Shown piece after piece: positions 1-9,427 of a stretch of 64,000 bases of DNA. The stretch spans positions 558,001 through 622,000 of the forward strand of contig CAVWLO010000003.1 of assembly GCA_963755985.1 (NCBI GenBank), given 5' to 3'. This stretch comes from DASXMT01 sp963755985 (GTDB taxonomy: Bacteria > Actinomycetota > Acidimicrobiia > Acidimicrobiales > RAAP-2). Numbering within the stretch: position 1 is the stretch's first letter; every line of letters begins with the position of its first letter. The translations under genes were made by a program, and so were the position numbers. The notes beneath the pieces were generated by a model that saw only the letters and a list, made by a program, of their open reading frames with translations, was not told where the DNA came from and ran no database searches.

Positions 1-463
1 CAAACAGGTGCTGGCCCTGTCCGATGGCGACGGGGGTGAGCAAGAGGTGGAACTCGTCAATGAGGCCGTGTTCCATCAGGGTGGCATCGAGGGAACCATT
101 TCCGTACTTGACGATGTTCCCGCCGGGCTGCCGCTTTAGATCGGCGACGAACGAGGCCACATCGCCGTCGATGACCGTGGCATTCCATGCGGTCTCGTGG
201 AGGGAGGTTGATGCCACATACTTGGGGATGCTGTTCATTCGATCGATGAAGTCGTTCGGAACGCCAGAGTCGCCACTGGTCATCGTCGGATAGGCCGCGG
301 ACAACCCCTCGTAGGTCAGGCGACCGAGCAGGAGTGCGTCGGCCGCGAAGAGCAATCGGCTGGCGTAGTTGTGATGCTCCTCATCCAGGTACGGGAACGC
401 CCACTGGGGAGATCCAATTTCGCCGCCCAGCGAGACATGGGTCGACTCGATCAACTTCCTCAT
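1..463 (-). CDS. Dihydrofolate reductase family protein (RibD C-terminal type), 3' part cut by window edge
   Basis: The reverse strand reads about 154 codons from an ATG at 463 with no stop before the window edge, so the C-terminus is missing. The start MRKLIESTHVSLGG and the later LLGRLTYEG and GSLDATLMEHGLIDEFHLL segments match the small NADPH-binding DHFR/RibD C-terminal family (YyaP/YwjB-like), which is usually 180-200 residues. An AGGAGGAG ribosome site lies about 7 bases before the ATG. A further upstream in-frame ATG is closed off by a TGA. Members are stand-alone reductases of unknown substrate. The gene is transcribed away from the ABC exporter genes on its right. Confidence 0.8.
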   Translation of the reverse strand, partial: MRKLIESTHVSLGGEIGSPQWAFPYLDEEHHNYASRLLFAADALLLGRLTYEGLSAAYPTMTSGDSGVPNDFIDRMNSIPKYVASTSLHETAWNATVIDGDVASFVADLKRQPGGNIVKYGNGSLDATLMEHGLIDEFHLLLTPVAIGQGQHLF

Positions 464-617
464 GCGCTTCTCCTCCTCATGCGCTGCTCCTCCTCTTGCG
501 CTGCTCCTCCCAGGGCTCAAGGCCCGATTCGCCCCTCTTCTCAGACTCTGAACAGGAAGAGAACTGATCGGCCCGATCCTCTTTGGGACTGGACGTTGAC
601 GCTCGGCGGCGGCCACC

Positions 618-1421
618 TCAACCCCGGCGAGGCGACCACTTCCATCGACGCACGGCCACGATGGCGCCGACTACACCCCAGATGGCAACGACGAGGAGGT
701 CATGCCAGGCCCACGGGGAGGCGCCCTTCTGGGTGTCGAAGGGAGCGAAGACGGCGGTAATGAAGTGGCGCACTGGGAAGTACGACGCGAACTGGGCGAG
801 GCCAGACCCGGGCTTGAGCGGAAACCACAGTCCCGAGAGAAACAACAGGACGAAGAAGATGATGCTGACGACCGGACCGGCCGCATCCTGATTTGGGACG
901 AGCGTACTCATGGCCACTCCCAGCGCAGAGAAGCAGAGCATGCCCACGACAATGGCCACGACGAAGGCACCCACGTTGTCCGGAAAGTGGACGCTGAACC
1001 CAAGTCTCCCGACGGCAAGGAGTATGACCACTTCGATTGCGGCAATCACCATGGAGCTCAGGACAATGGCGGTGAGCAGAGCCCAGGTCGGCAGGGGACT
1101 GAGCCTCAGCCTTTTGAGAAGGCCCATCTCCCGCCGGTTGACCAGGGTGATGGCCAAGATGTTGAAGCAGGCCGCCATCACTCCGTACGCGGCAAAGCCT
1201 GGTACGTAGTACTGAACCAGCCGAATATTGCCATAGAAGGAAATGTGTGAGTTGCCGGCTGAGGCTCCCAACAGGATGAGGAAGACGACCGAGAACCCCA
1301 CGGTAAAGGCGGCCCCGACCGGATTGAGCCAAAAGGACAGTTGTTCGTAGCGGACCTGTCGGCCCACCAACTTGAGGTCGCTCAATCCTTCGAAGGACCC
1401 GATAACAGGAGTAGCGCTCAC
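618..1421 (-). CDS. ABC-2 type transporter permease
   Basis: This 267-residue protein is hydrophobic, with about six predicted membrane segments. The first lies near residues 33-52 and the last is followed by a basic tail (RRWKWSPRRG). The layout, including the MGLLKRLRLSPLP loop between segments two and three, is that of the ABC-2 permease family used by drug and polysaccharide exporters. It starts 3 bases after the stop of the ATP-binding gene on the same strand, so the two form an operon and very likely one exporter. The substrate cannot be read from the sequence. Confidence 0.87.
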   Translation of the reverse strand: MSATPVIGSFEGLSDLKLVGRQVRYEQLSFWLNPVGAAFTVGFSVVFLILLGASAGNSHISFYGNIRLVQYYVPGFAAYGVMAACFNILAITLVNRREMGLLKRLRLSPLPTWALLTAIVLSSMVIAAIEVVILLAVGRLGFSVHFPDNVGAFVVAIVVGMLCFSALGVAMSTLVPNQDAAGPVVSIIFFVLLFLSGLWFPLKPGSGLAQFASYFPVRHFITAVFAPFDTQKGASPWAWHDLLVVAIWGVVGAIVAVRRWKWSPRRG

Positions 1422-1424
1422 TGC

Positions 1425-2336
1425 TTATCTCGTCTCTTCTCTCGTCAGCTGCAGGTAGACGTCTTCCAAGGTGACCCGGGCGACCGAGAGTCCCGGAAGA
1501 CGAAGGTTGTGGTCGAGGGCCCAGCCGCTGAGCGCATGGAGGACAGGCAGCTCGTCCTCAGTCTGGATCTCCACCAGCCCGTCGGACGCGGAGTGGATCG
1601 AAACAGGGAGGTCACTCGCCGAGATCCCGTCGGGCAGTGCGAAGCGAATGGTCACGGCCCCCGAGTCTCGTCCACCGAGAGACGCCGGTGTCCCGGTGGC
1701 CACGATCTGCGCGTTGTTGAGCACGGCAACCTGATCGGCCAGAGCTTCGACCTCGTCCATGTAGTGGGTCGTCAAGAGCACGGTCGTGCCCTCGGATGCA
1801 AGCTGTCGGATCAGCTCCCAGGACTCCCGACGACCGGACGGGTCGAGTCCAGTGGTGGGCTCGTCGAGGAAGAGCAGTTCGGGATGGCCCACAATGCCGA
1901 GGCCGACGTCGAGTCGGCGCTGTTGGCCACCGGAGAGGGTCTTGATCCGGGCATCGGCCTTCTCGGTGAGGCCGACCAGGGCGATGACTTCGTCGACTGG
2001 TCGGGGCGAGGGAAAATACCCGGCGTTGCGGGTCAGGACCTGGCGCACCGAGTAGAAGGGCTCGACCGCCAGCTCTTGGAGGACGACACCGATGCGGGTT
2101 CGCAACCAGCGCTGTGTCCTACGGTCGGCCGGGTCGACACCCAGGGTCTCGACCCGGCCGGCGCTTCGGTCCCGGAAGCCCTCGAGGATCTCGATGATGG
2201 TGGTCTTGCCGGCGCCGTTCGGACCGAGGAGGGCAAAGACCTCTCCCTGGCTGACTTCGAAACTGACGTCTCTCACCGCTCGCTTCTGGCCGTAGGACTT
2301 GGCCAGGTTGCACACGCTTATCGCTGCCACGCCCAT
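1425..2336 (-). CDS. ABC transporter ATP-binding protein
   Basis: A 303-residue ATPase. Walker A is GPNGAGKTT near residue 39, the signature is LSGGQQRR, Walker B is LLFLDEPT, and the H-loop is TTHYMDE. The C-terminal 80 residues follow the DrrA/CcmA-type export ATPases. It heads the two-gene operon with the permease that follows after 3 bases, and should drive export of an unknown lipid, drug or peptide. GAGAGG lies directly before the ATG. A divergent 460-base spacer separates it from a patatin gene. Confidence 0.92.
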   Translation of the reverse strand: MGVAAISVCNLAKSYGQKRAVRDVSFEVSQGEVFALLGPNGAGKTTIIEILEGFRDRSAGRVETLGVDPADRRTQRWLRTRIGVVLQELAVEPFYSVRQVLTRNAGYFPSPRPVDEVIALVGLTEKADARIKTLSGGQQRRLDVGLGIVGHPELLFLDEPTTGLDPSGRRESWELIRQLASEGTTVLLTTHYMDEVEALADQVAVLNNAQIVATGTPASLGGRDSGAVTIRFALPDGISASDLPVSIHSASDGLVEIQTEDELPVLHALSGWALDHNLRLPGLSVARVTLEDVYLQLTREETR

Positions 2337-2795
2337 CCTCTCGACGTCATGACGGTGTTCACGTTGTGCCGGTCATGTCCACAATGGACCCTTCCAGCCC
2401 CGCCAGTACTCGCCACTGGCGGGCACCGGGCAGCCCAGTTTCCCCCCGGTTTGCGTCGCCCAGCAAAGGGGAGCGCCAGGAGAGGACTCCTCGCGGCCAA
2501 CTGATCATCGGTGGCTGCGCCCCTCGAGCCCCTCGATTTCGGAGAGACACAGCCCTCAACTCCGGTTCATACCCCATTTTTCTGCGTCTACACGAGCGCG
2601 GATTGACACGCTTCGACGCCGGGACCCGAGCTTGTTGGCATCCGGAATCGAGCTTCGCTGGCGGAAGACGCAATCCGACCCAATACGGGACGAACGATGC
2701 ATCCGGCGCCCAACCACCCGTTCGCCTGCTCTGCAACTACGCTGTCCCCGTCAACCCGACGAAGCACGGGACACGATGAACGTAGGGGGCAATGC
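2337..2795. other. Divergent intergenic region without a supported gene
   Basis: This spacer separates the ABC ATPase gene (leftward) from the patatin gene (rightward). Reading frames here look like shadows or chance frames with no recognisable domain. A TTGACA hexamer occurs at about 2603, but no convincing -10 lies 16-18 bases downstream, so no promoter is claimed. Confidence 0.5.
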
Positions 2796-3791
2796 ATGGT
2801 CAGCGTTGGATTGATACTCGGCGCTGGTGGCATCGTCGGGCAGGCGTACCACGCAGGGGTTCTGTCCGCGCTCGAGTCGGAGCTCGGATGGGATCCGAGG
2901 TCGGCCGATGTGATCGTTGGTTCCTCAGCCGGATCGATCACGGGCACCCTCATGCGCCTGGGAGTGCCGGCCTCCGACCTTGCTGCTCTGGCGACGGGAT
3001 CACCTCTCTCGCTCGGAGGCCAGGCGTTGATGGAGCGCATCCGGGCGGACCAGTCCGAACTCCCGTCCCCACCGCCTGCGAACTGGTTCAGACCCTGGCG
3101 GCCTCCCTCGATTGCCCTCTTGAACGAGATCGCTCGGCGGCCATGGGCCTTCCGGCCCGAAGTAGCTGCGGTCACGATGCTTCCGGCCGGGCGGATCGAC
3201 CTCACCGAACGTGCCGTTGGGTTGCACGCCATGATGGGCGATCGTTGGCCTGATGGCCTGTGGATCTGCGCAGTCCGCAGGACGGACGGTGTCCGCACGG
3301 TGTTCGGCCGGCCCGGATCGCCTCGGGCCCCCTTGGCCGCGGCCGTGCTGGCTTCCTGTGCCATACCCGCCTACTTTGCTCCGGTCACCATCGGGGGGGT
3401 GGAGTATTTCGACGGCGGCGTCCGCTCCCTGACCAACACGGATGTCCTTTGTCAGCAAAAGCCCGACGTGGTCATCGCGGTCTCGCCGATGTCGAGCAGC
3501 CGACCGGCGATCGGCCGCCCCGACGGACTCATCCGCTGGTCGGCGCATCGCCGACTCGAGCGTGAGACACGCAGATTGGAGGCTGCAGGCTGCGCCGTGG
3601 TCCGCGTCGAACCCGGGACAACCTCACTGGGCGTCATGGGCCTGAACATGATGAGCGACCGGAGATCACCAGAGGTGGTGGAGGCGGCCATCGACGAGAC
3701 GGTCCGTGCCATTGCCGAGAATCGGGTCCGCGTCGACCTTATTCACGGTCGATCAAACCGTGGCGACATAGAGCTGACTTCGATCTCGTAG
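2796..3791 (+). CDS. Patatin-like phospholipase family protein
   Basis: A 331-residue serine acyl hydrolase. The oxyanion loop GAGGIVGQ is at residues 9-16, the nucleophile elbow G-S-S-A-G puts the serine at about residue 44, and the catalytic aspartate of DGG is near 206, so the Ser-Asp dyad of the patatin family is complete. I chose the ATG at 2796 because the homology begins at once (MVSVGLILGAGG) and a G-rich Shine-Dalgarno-like run sits 5-10 bases before it. Longer frames upstream have no homology. No signal peptide is visible, so it is probably cytosolic. It precedes a WS/DGAT acyltransferase, which suggests a lipid turnover role. Confidence 0.85.
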   Translation: MVSVGLILGAGGIVGQAYHAGVLSALESELGWDPRSADVIVGSSAGSITGTLMRLGVPASDLAALATGSPLSLGGQALMERIRADQSELPSPPPANWFRPWRPPSIALLNEIARRPWAFRPEVAAVTMLPAGRIDLTERAVGLHAMMGDRWPDGLWICAVRRTDGVRTVFGRPGSPRAPLAAAVLASCAIPAYFAPVTIGGVEYFDGGVRSLTNTDVLCQQKPDVVIAVSPMSSSRPAIGRPDGLIRWSAHRRLERETRRLEAAGCAVVRVEPGTTSLGVMGLNMMSDRRSPEVVEAAIDETVRAIAENRVRVDLIHGRSNRGDIELTSIS

Positions 3792-3885
3792 GCTCGAAAC
3801 CACCGCCACCTGACCCAGGAGAAGCAAGACCATCTGACGCAGGAATTGGCAGACCGGTAGAAAAAAAGGAGGGGGGTGTCTCCAT

Positions 3886-5280
3886 ATGGCCGATGTTGAC
3901 CGAATGAGCCCGCTGGACTCGTCTTTTCTGCACATCGAGGACAGTGTCAGCCACATGCACATTGCCTCAGTCGGGATTTTCGAAGGCCCTGTTCCTGCCT
4001 ATCCCGATATCTCAGCCATGATCGAGAGCAAGCTGGTCCGGGTACCCCGCTACCGCCGAACGGTCCGGCATGTCCCCTTGGAGTTGGGTCGACCAGTCTG
4101 GGTGGATGACCAGCACTTCAACCTCGATTACCACCTCCGCCACACTGCGTTGCCGTCCCCCGGCGGTGTTGCCGAACTGCGGAGACTGGTGGGCCGGGTC
4201 ATGTCCCAGCCGCTCGATCGGTCCAAGCCCCTGTGGGAGATGTGGATCGTCGAGGGCCTGGAGGAGGGCCGGTGGGCGCTCCTGTGCAAGACCCACCACG
4301 CCATGGTTGATGGGGTGTCGGGAGCCGATCTGCTCTCGGTGGTGATGGACACGTCGTCGACACCGGAGGCGCTGGTCATTGATCGGTGGAGCCCTCAGGC
4401 GCGACCGACGAGTATTGAGCTCGCCACGCGGTCCTCCTATGACCTTCTCCGAAGCCCCTATGAGCAGTTGCGAGCCGTCCGTGCCGCGTTCCGGGTGCCG
4501 AGGCAGGCCTTCTCCCAGGCACAAGCGGTGGGTTCGGGACTCTTGGCGATGACCGGACTGGTCAGGCGCCCCCCGGTTTCGAGCCTGAATGGCCCGCTCG
4601 GACCGCATCGCCGGTATGCCTGGGCTTCCGTCGGGGTCAGCGAGATCAAGGCCATCCGAAAGGATGTGGGTGGCACCTTCAACGATGTCGTCCTGTCTGC
4701 CATCACCAATGGTTTCCGCCAGTTGCTCCTGTCCCGCGGCGAGTCAGTGGACCGAGTCGTGCGGACCCTGGTACCGGTATCCGTGCGTGCTCGCGACGCC
4801 CGCGGCCGCGCCGTGGGGGACGGAACCCTTCAGAACAAGGTCTCGGCCATGTTCGCCGAGCTCCCGGTGTCGATGAGCGATGCGGCCGAGTGCCTGCGAG
4901 CCGTCAGCGCGCAAATGGAGGGGCTGAAGGAGTCCAAGCAGGCCGTGGCCGGCGAGGCACTCACCTCGATGTCGGGTTTCGCGCCGCCCATGCTGCTGGC
5001 CCTGGGCATGCGGGTGTCGACCCGGCTGGCGCAGCGGAACGTGAACACCGTCACCACCAACGTGCCCGGGCCACAGATCCCACTGTACGTGTGTGGCCGA
5101 CGCATGCTGAAGGTATTTCCCTACGTGCCTCTGGCTGGTCAAGTCAGAGTCGGAATCGCCATCTTCTCCTACGACGGTGAGGTGAGCTTCGGCGTCACGG
5201 GGGACTATGACACGACCCCGGATATCGACGTGTTGTGCGGCGGCATCGAAGACGGGATCAAGCAGCTCTTGAAGGTCTGA
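3886..5280 (+). CDS. Wax ester synthase/diacylglycerol acyltransferase (WS/DGAT) family protein
   Basis: This 464-residue protein has the usual length and layout of bifunctional WS/DGAT enzymes, which pass acyl groups from acyl-CoA to diacylglycerol or fatty alcohols. The catalytic HHxxxDG motif appears as THHAMVDG at residues 136-143. The N-terminus MSPLDSSFLHIED and the C-terminal NVPGPQIPLY segment are also family hallmarks. A GGAGGGGGG run lies upstream of the ATG. Members act at the membrane to make storage lipid. The patatin gene 95 bases upstream may be functionally linked. Confidence 0.93.
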   Translation: MADVDRMSPLDSSFLHIEDSVSHMHIASVGIFEGPVPAYPDISAMIESKLVRVPRYRRTVRHVPLELGRPVWVDDQHFNLDYHLRHTALPSPGGVAELRRLVGRVMSQPLDRSKPLWEMWIVEGLEEGRWALLCKTHHAMVDGVSGADLLSVVMDTSSTPEALVIDRWSPQARPTSIELATRSSYDLLRSPYEQLRAVRAAFRVPRQAFSQAQAVGSGLLAMTGLVRRPPVSSLNGPLGPHRRYAWASVGVSEIKAIRKDVGGTFNDVVLSAITNGFRQLLLSRGESVDRVVRTLVPVSVRARDARGRAVGDGTLQNKVSAMFAELPVSMSDAAECLRAVSAQMEGLKESKQAVAGEALTSMSGFAPPMLLALGMRVSTRLAQRNVNTVTTNVPGPQIPLYVCGRRMLKVFPYVPLAGQVRVGIAIFSYDGEVSFGVTGDYDTTPDIDVLCGGIEDGIKQLLKV

Positions 5281-5453
5281 GGAACTCTTGTGGGTCTGAG
5301 AGGGACAGTAGGTGAGGGCGGCAGCCGAGTGGCGATACCTGGACTGCTCGCCCTGATCGTCCCGCTGGTTGCCGGCCCGGCCTCGCCCTCGTGATCGAGA
5401 CGAGGATGTACGCGATGCTCAAGGCGGGCACGTAGCCATGCGCAACCCTGTCT

Positions 5454-5513
5454 GAGAACTGGGTCGAGAACTGGGTCGAGAACAGGGTCGAGAACAGAGC
5501 CGAGAACAGAGGA
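5454..5513. repeat. 12-bp tandem repeat, five units, ending in the SDR ribosome site
   Basis: Five head-to-tail units of GAGAACxGGGTC type (GAGAACTGGGTC, GAGAACTGGGTC, GAGAACAGGGTC, GAGAACAGAGCC, GAGAACAGAGGA) run from 5454. The last unit supplies the GAGGAG Shine-Dalgarno of the following SDR gene. Confidence 0.85.
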
Positions 5514-6374
5514 GTGAATGTGAGCGAACGTCGTGTTGCCTTCGTGACCGGGGCCAGCCGGGGGATCGGTAAGGCCATCGCCGACCATCTGGCTCGTGCC
5601 GGATTCGATGTGGCCCTCACTGCCCGGACCGTGCAGGACGGCGATGCCTTCGAGCACTCCTCGACGATCCGGAAGTCCGACACCCGTCCACTTCCGGGGA
5701 GCCTGAGCTCCACCGCCGAGCTGGTCGACAAGGCCGGTGTCCGATCGCTCGCCGTCCCGGCAGACCTCTTGGATCGGGCATCGCTGGGTCGGGCGCTGGC
5801 CACGGTGGAGGAGCGCTGGGGCCGGATCGATGTCCTGGTCAACAACGGGCGCTATGTCGGACCCGGGCACATGGACCAGATCATCGACACGCCCCTCGAG
5901 GTGCTGGACCGGCACCTCGACGCCAACGTGATGGCTCCGCTCGTGCTCATCAAGCACGCGCTCCCCGGCATGCTCGAGCGCGGCGGCGGCACGGTGATCA
6001 ACATCTCGTCCGGCGCGGGGCAGATGGACCCGCCGGCGCCGGCCGGCCAGGGCGGTTGGGGCCTGGGATACGCCTTCAGCAAGGCCTCCGCCTACCGCAT
6101 CGCCGGCATGCTCGCCGTCGAGCTCGGACCCCGGGGTATTCGGGCCTACAACCTGGAGCCCGGATTTGTGGCTACCGAGAGAATGGCCATGGACATGGCC
6201 GACTTCGGGTTCGATGCTTCGGCGGGGATCCCTCCTGATGTGCCCGGCGCGGTGGCCGCCTGGCTGGCCACCGACCCCGAGGCGGCCGAACCGAACGGAC
6301 GAACGGTGTTCGCCCCTGAGGTGTGTGCTGACCTCGGCCTCCTGCCCGGCTGGGCTCCCAGCCCGGGAGCGTAG
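5514..6374 (+). CDS. Short-chain dehydrogenase/reductase
   Basis: A 286-residue Rossmann enzyme. The TGASRGIG cofactor loop is near residue 12, the NNG strand motif appears as VNNGRYVG, and the active site is Y-A-F-S-K. A 25-residue insert after the second strand makes it longer than the 250-residue classical SDR. Translation starts at GTG 5514 or, with better spacing from GAGGAG, at GTG 5520; the nearby ATG is out of frame. A 12-bp tandem repeat fills the leader. The substrate is unknown. Confidence 0.85.
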   Translation: MNVSERRVAFVTGASRGIGKAIADHLARAGFDVALTARTVQDGDAFEHSSTIRKSDTRPLPGSLSSTAELVDKAGVRSLAVPADLLDRASLGRALATVEERWGRIDVLVNNGRYVGPGHMDQIIDTPLEVLDRHLDANVMAPLVLIKHALPGMLERGGGTVINISSGAGQMDPPAPAGQGGWGLGYAFSKASAYRIAGMLAVELGPRGIRAYNLEPGFVATERMAMDMADFGFDASAGIPPDVPGAVAAWLATDPEAAEPNGRTVFAPEVCADLGLLPGWAPSPGA

Positions 6375-6576
6375 CCGCCACCCCACCCGTCCCCGGTGGC
6401 CTCGACCCGCCTCATGACCAATCGTAGGTACCGACCTCGACGTTAGCCCTGGCCCCATCTCTGGGTAACCCTTGACGAGTTCCATCCATGCTGAGAAGCT
6501 CGGACCGGTTCAGATGTGAACAGTTGTTTCAGAGAGGGCACCGAGCATGGGTGCCCAGAGTCGCAGGGGGGCCTGT

Positions 6577-8409
6577 ATGACGATTACGACCGAAAGCATC
6601 CCGACCTCGTCGCCACCGGCGCCGAAGCACGAGCACGGGCCGTTGTTCCGGTTCCTCTTTGTTCATGAGATCGACGAGTACCCGACCTCCGGTCGACGCA
6701 CCGCCTATCTGAGCCTGGCCGTCCTAGCCACGATAGTCCTGTACTACACGTACTACACGCAGACCGGGGTGACGCCGAACATCCTGCGCTATTACCACAT
6801 GTCGTTCACCTACTACGTGTGGATCGTGATCATTTCCAACGCCATCGGCGCCTTCGCCTCTCTCCCGGCCAGCAAGACGGACAAGCTGGGCCGCGCCAAC
6901 GTGATCATCTACGGACTGCTCGTCGTGGGACTGCTCGTCTGCGTCGGCGTTCCCAACGCCGGGTCTGAGCTCGCCTTTGGCATCGTCATCTCGGCCCTCG
7001 GGTTGGTGGAAGGAGCCATCTTGGTGGCCACACCGGCGATGGTCCGGGACTTCAGCCCACAGCTCGGGCGGGCTTCGGCCATGGGGTTCTGGACAGTCGG
7101 TCCTGTGGCCGGCAGCCTGATCACCAGTGTCGTCGCCACCCAGACGCTGAGCCACTTCGTCGATTGGCAGAGCCAGTTCATCATCTCCGGTCTCTCCGCC
7201 ATCGCCGTCTTCATCATCGCCTTGTTCTTCATGAAGGACCTGTCGGCGCGGGTCCGCGACCAATTGATGGTCTCGATGCGAGACCGGACATTGGTCGAGG
7301 CCCGAGCCCGCGGTCTGTCCGAGACCGAGGTCGTGGCGGCCACCGAGCATCCGTGGCGCCAGATCGCCAAGTGGGACCTGGCCGGATCGGCGTTCGGCAT
7401 CGCCATGTTCCTGCTCGTCTATTACGTAGCCGCCGGCTTCTTCACGATCTACTACACCGTGAACTTTGTGAACGCCAACGGGGTCAGCCTCTCCACCTCG
7501 CAGGTGAACGGGCTGAACGCCTGGTTCTGGGGAGCGGACATCATCTCCCTCATCGTCGTGGGCTGGGCGTCGGACCGGCTCCGGGTGCGCAAACCCCTCA
7601 TGCTCGTTGGCGCGATCGGAGCGATCATCACGCTCATTGTGTTCCTGGGCTACGCCACCCATCCACACACGTCCTATTTCACGCTGGCGTTCACTTCATG
7701 CATCCTGGCCTTCTTCCTGTCGCTGGCCTACGCACCCTGGATGGCCGGCTACACCGAGTCGGTGGAGGCGAAGAACCCGGCTCTGGTCGCCACCGGACTC
7801 GCCCTCTGGGGTTGGATCCTCCGCTTGGTGGTGGCCATCTCGTTCATCTTCTTGCCGGTAGTGATCAACAGCGTCAACCCGGTGGTGAACAACCAGCCCA
7901 TCGCCGCCCATGTCATCGACGGACAACCCATCCAGGACTTCGTCGTCGTGCACGCGGATTCGGTGGCGTTCGCTACGGCTCACGCTTCATTGTTGACAGC
8001 GATTCAGGCCAATCAGTCCGTCGTCAACGCGGTGGCCGCGAACCCGTCGGCCGCCAACATCGCTGCGGCCACCAAAGCCCTCGGCCCCGCCAACTTCGCA
8101 CAACTGGTCAAGTACGAATCGCAGCTCAAGACGCTGGTGCAGCCCTACCAGGCCCAGCTCACGTACCTGTCGCAGCACCAATCCCAGTTGTTGGCCTTGC
8201 AGGATGCAGTGAAGCGGTCACCCGAGCAGTGGCAGCACTGGTTCTGGGTCGACGTCGCCGGGATGGTGATCTTCATCCCGACCATCTGGCTGATCGGCGG
8301 CCCGTGGGGCGCCCGCAAGGCCAAGCGGGACGCCGAAGAGCACGATCGTGCCGTGGAGGAGGAGCTGGCCCGCATCCTGAGGGAGGACGCCTCTCCCTCG
8401 CCAGCCTGA
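6577..8409 (+). CDS. MFS transporter with a large extra loop
   Basis: This is a long (about 610 residues) major facilitator permease. Twelve or so hydrophobic segments are interrupted between the last two by roughly 110 residues rich in Ala, Gln and Asn (about 450-560), which read like a helical or coiled-coil domain. The loop after segment two carries K-T-D-K-L-G-R, the MFS motif A region. ATG 6577 (MTITTES) follows a GGGGGG run; an in-frame ATG at 6547 would add ten residues. The C-terminus is highly charged. The substrate is unknown. Confidence 0.8.
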   Translation: MTITTESIPTSSPPAPKHEHGPLFRFLFVHEIDEYPTSGRRTAYLSLAVLATIVLYYTYYTQTGVTPNILRYYHMSFTYYVWIVIISNAIGAFASLPASKTDKLGRANVIIYGLLVVGLLVCVGVPNAGSELAFGIVISALGLVEGAILVATPAMVRDFSPQLGRASAMGFWTVGPVAGSLITSVVATQTLSHFVDWQSQFIISGLSAIAVFIIALFFMKDLSARVRDQLMVSMRDRTLVEARARGLSETEVVAATEHPWRQIAKWDLAGSAFGIAMFLLVYYVAAGFFTIYYTVNFVNANGVSLSTSQVNGLNAWFWGADIISLIVVGWASDRLRVRKPLMLVGAIGAIITLIVFLGYATHPHTSYFTLAFTSCILAFFLSLAYAPWMAGYTESVEAKNPALVATGLALWGWILRLVVAISFIFLPVVINSVNPVVNNQPIAAHVIDGQPIQDFVVVHADSVAFATAHASLLTAIQANQSVVNAVAANPSAANIAAATKALGPANFAQLVKYESQLKTLVQPYQAQLTYLSQHQSQLLALQDAVKRSPEQWQHWFWVDVAGMVIFIPTIWLIGGPWGARKAKRDAEEHDRAVEEELARILREDASPSPA

Positions 8410-8501
8410 GGGCCTCTCGGGGGCGAGTTCCCACCCGCCCGGTCACCGAGCAAGCGGGACGAGGGCATCCCGGCGCGGTCATCTGCGACAGGCCGGTCCG
8501 T

Positions 8502-9320
8502 CTACTCGCCGAACAACAGCCCGTAGTTGGCGCCCCGACGCAAGTGGTGGCCACCGTCGATGGCCAGATTGTCGCCGGTGATCCAAGACGACTCCGGGCC
8601 GGCCAGGAACCGGACGGCGGCAGCGATGTCCTCCACCCGGCCGAGTCTGGAAATAGGCATCTGGGCCATATAGTCGTCGAGCAGCGGCCCTCCGGCGGTG
8701 ATCGCCGCCATCAGTTCGTCGTCCACGATGCCGGGCTGGACGGTGTTCACCCGGATCCCGGACTTCCCCAGTTCCTCGGCCGCGCACCGGCACAACATGT
8801 CCACGCCGGCCTTGGCCGCGCCGTAGGCCCACAGATACCGGTGGGGGAAGTGACCGGCTCCCGATGACATGCCGATGATCGACCCCCCCTCGCCGCCGGC
8901 CAGCCCGGCCCCCATGACCGGCGCGGCGTGCTTGATGGAGAGGAACGTGCCGATCAGGTTCACGTCGACGGTGGCGCGAACCGCCTCCAGCTCGGCGTCG
9001 GCCAGCGCGCCCATGTGGAACGACCCGCCGGCGTTGGCGAACAGGATGTCGAGCCGGCCGGTGCGCTCCGCCGCCGTGCCCACCGCGTGCATGACCTGCT
9101 CCTCGACGGTGACATCGGCGACCACGTAAGCGGCCGCCCCGAGCGCAGCCAGTTGGTCGACCGCGCTCTTCAGCCTGTCTTCGGTCCGCCCACAGATCGT
9201 GACATGGGCCCCGTCGGCCACCAGCCGTTTCGCCGCTCCGAGTCCGATGCCGCTCCCACCCCCGGTGACCAGCGCCGACAACCCCTCGATCCCGGTCCTT
9301 TCTCTGCTGCCACTGGCCAT
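8502..9320 (-). CDS. Short-chain dehydrogenase/reductase
   Basis: A 272-residue classical SDR. It has a TGGGSGIG cofactor loop, ANAG in place of NNAG, the Y-G-A-A-K active site and a C-terminal WITGDNLAIDGG. A GGAGAGGGAC ribosome site precedes the ATG at 9320; the open frame runs further upstream but without homology. It is divergent from the acyl-CoA synthetase gene (107-base spacer), which hints at a shared pathway such as beta-oxidation-like side-chain degradation. It ends head-to-head with the MFS gene. Confidence 0.87.
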   Translation of the reverse strand: MASGSRERTGIEGLSALVTGGGSGIGLGAAKRLVADGAHVTICGRTEDRLKSAVDQLAALGAAAYVVADVTVEEQVMHAVGTAAERTGRLDILFANAGGSFHMGALADAELEAVRATVDVNLIGTFLSIKHAAPVMGAGLAGGEGGSIIGMSSGAGHFPHRYLWAYGAAKAGVDMLCRCAAEELGKSGIRVNTVQPGIVDDELMAAITAGGPLLDDYMAQMPISRLGRVEDIAAAVRFLAGPESSWITGDNLAIDGGHHLRRGANYGLLFGE

Positions 9321-9427
9321 GTCCCTCTCCTCGTTTCGTCCCGGCGCCGCCGTCGTGCTACAGATGTCCGGTCGAATGCTAGGAGGTCCTGCCCGGCCGG
9401 GAGCCCTGCGGGACGGGAGGATCACCC

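Noticed and set aside
2603..2632. Sigma-70 promoter with TTGACA ahead of the patatin gene
   Set aside because: No acceptable -10 hexamer at 16-18 bases spacing.
2588..3364. A 258-codon minus-strand frame opposite the patatin gene
   Set aside because: It lacks any recognisable motif and lies antisense to a well supported catalytic domain, so it is a GC-driven shadow frame.
5205..6485. A 426-codon minus-strand frame opposite the SDR gene at 5514
   Set aside because: Low-complexity Arg/Gly/His composition without a domain, antisense to a complete SDR with all motifs.
7164..8867. A 567-codon plus-strand frame overlapping the MFS gene
   Set aside because: It is the +1 frame of the MFS gene. Its sequence has no hydrophobic helices or motif and it runs antisense into the next SDR.
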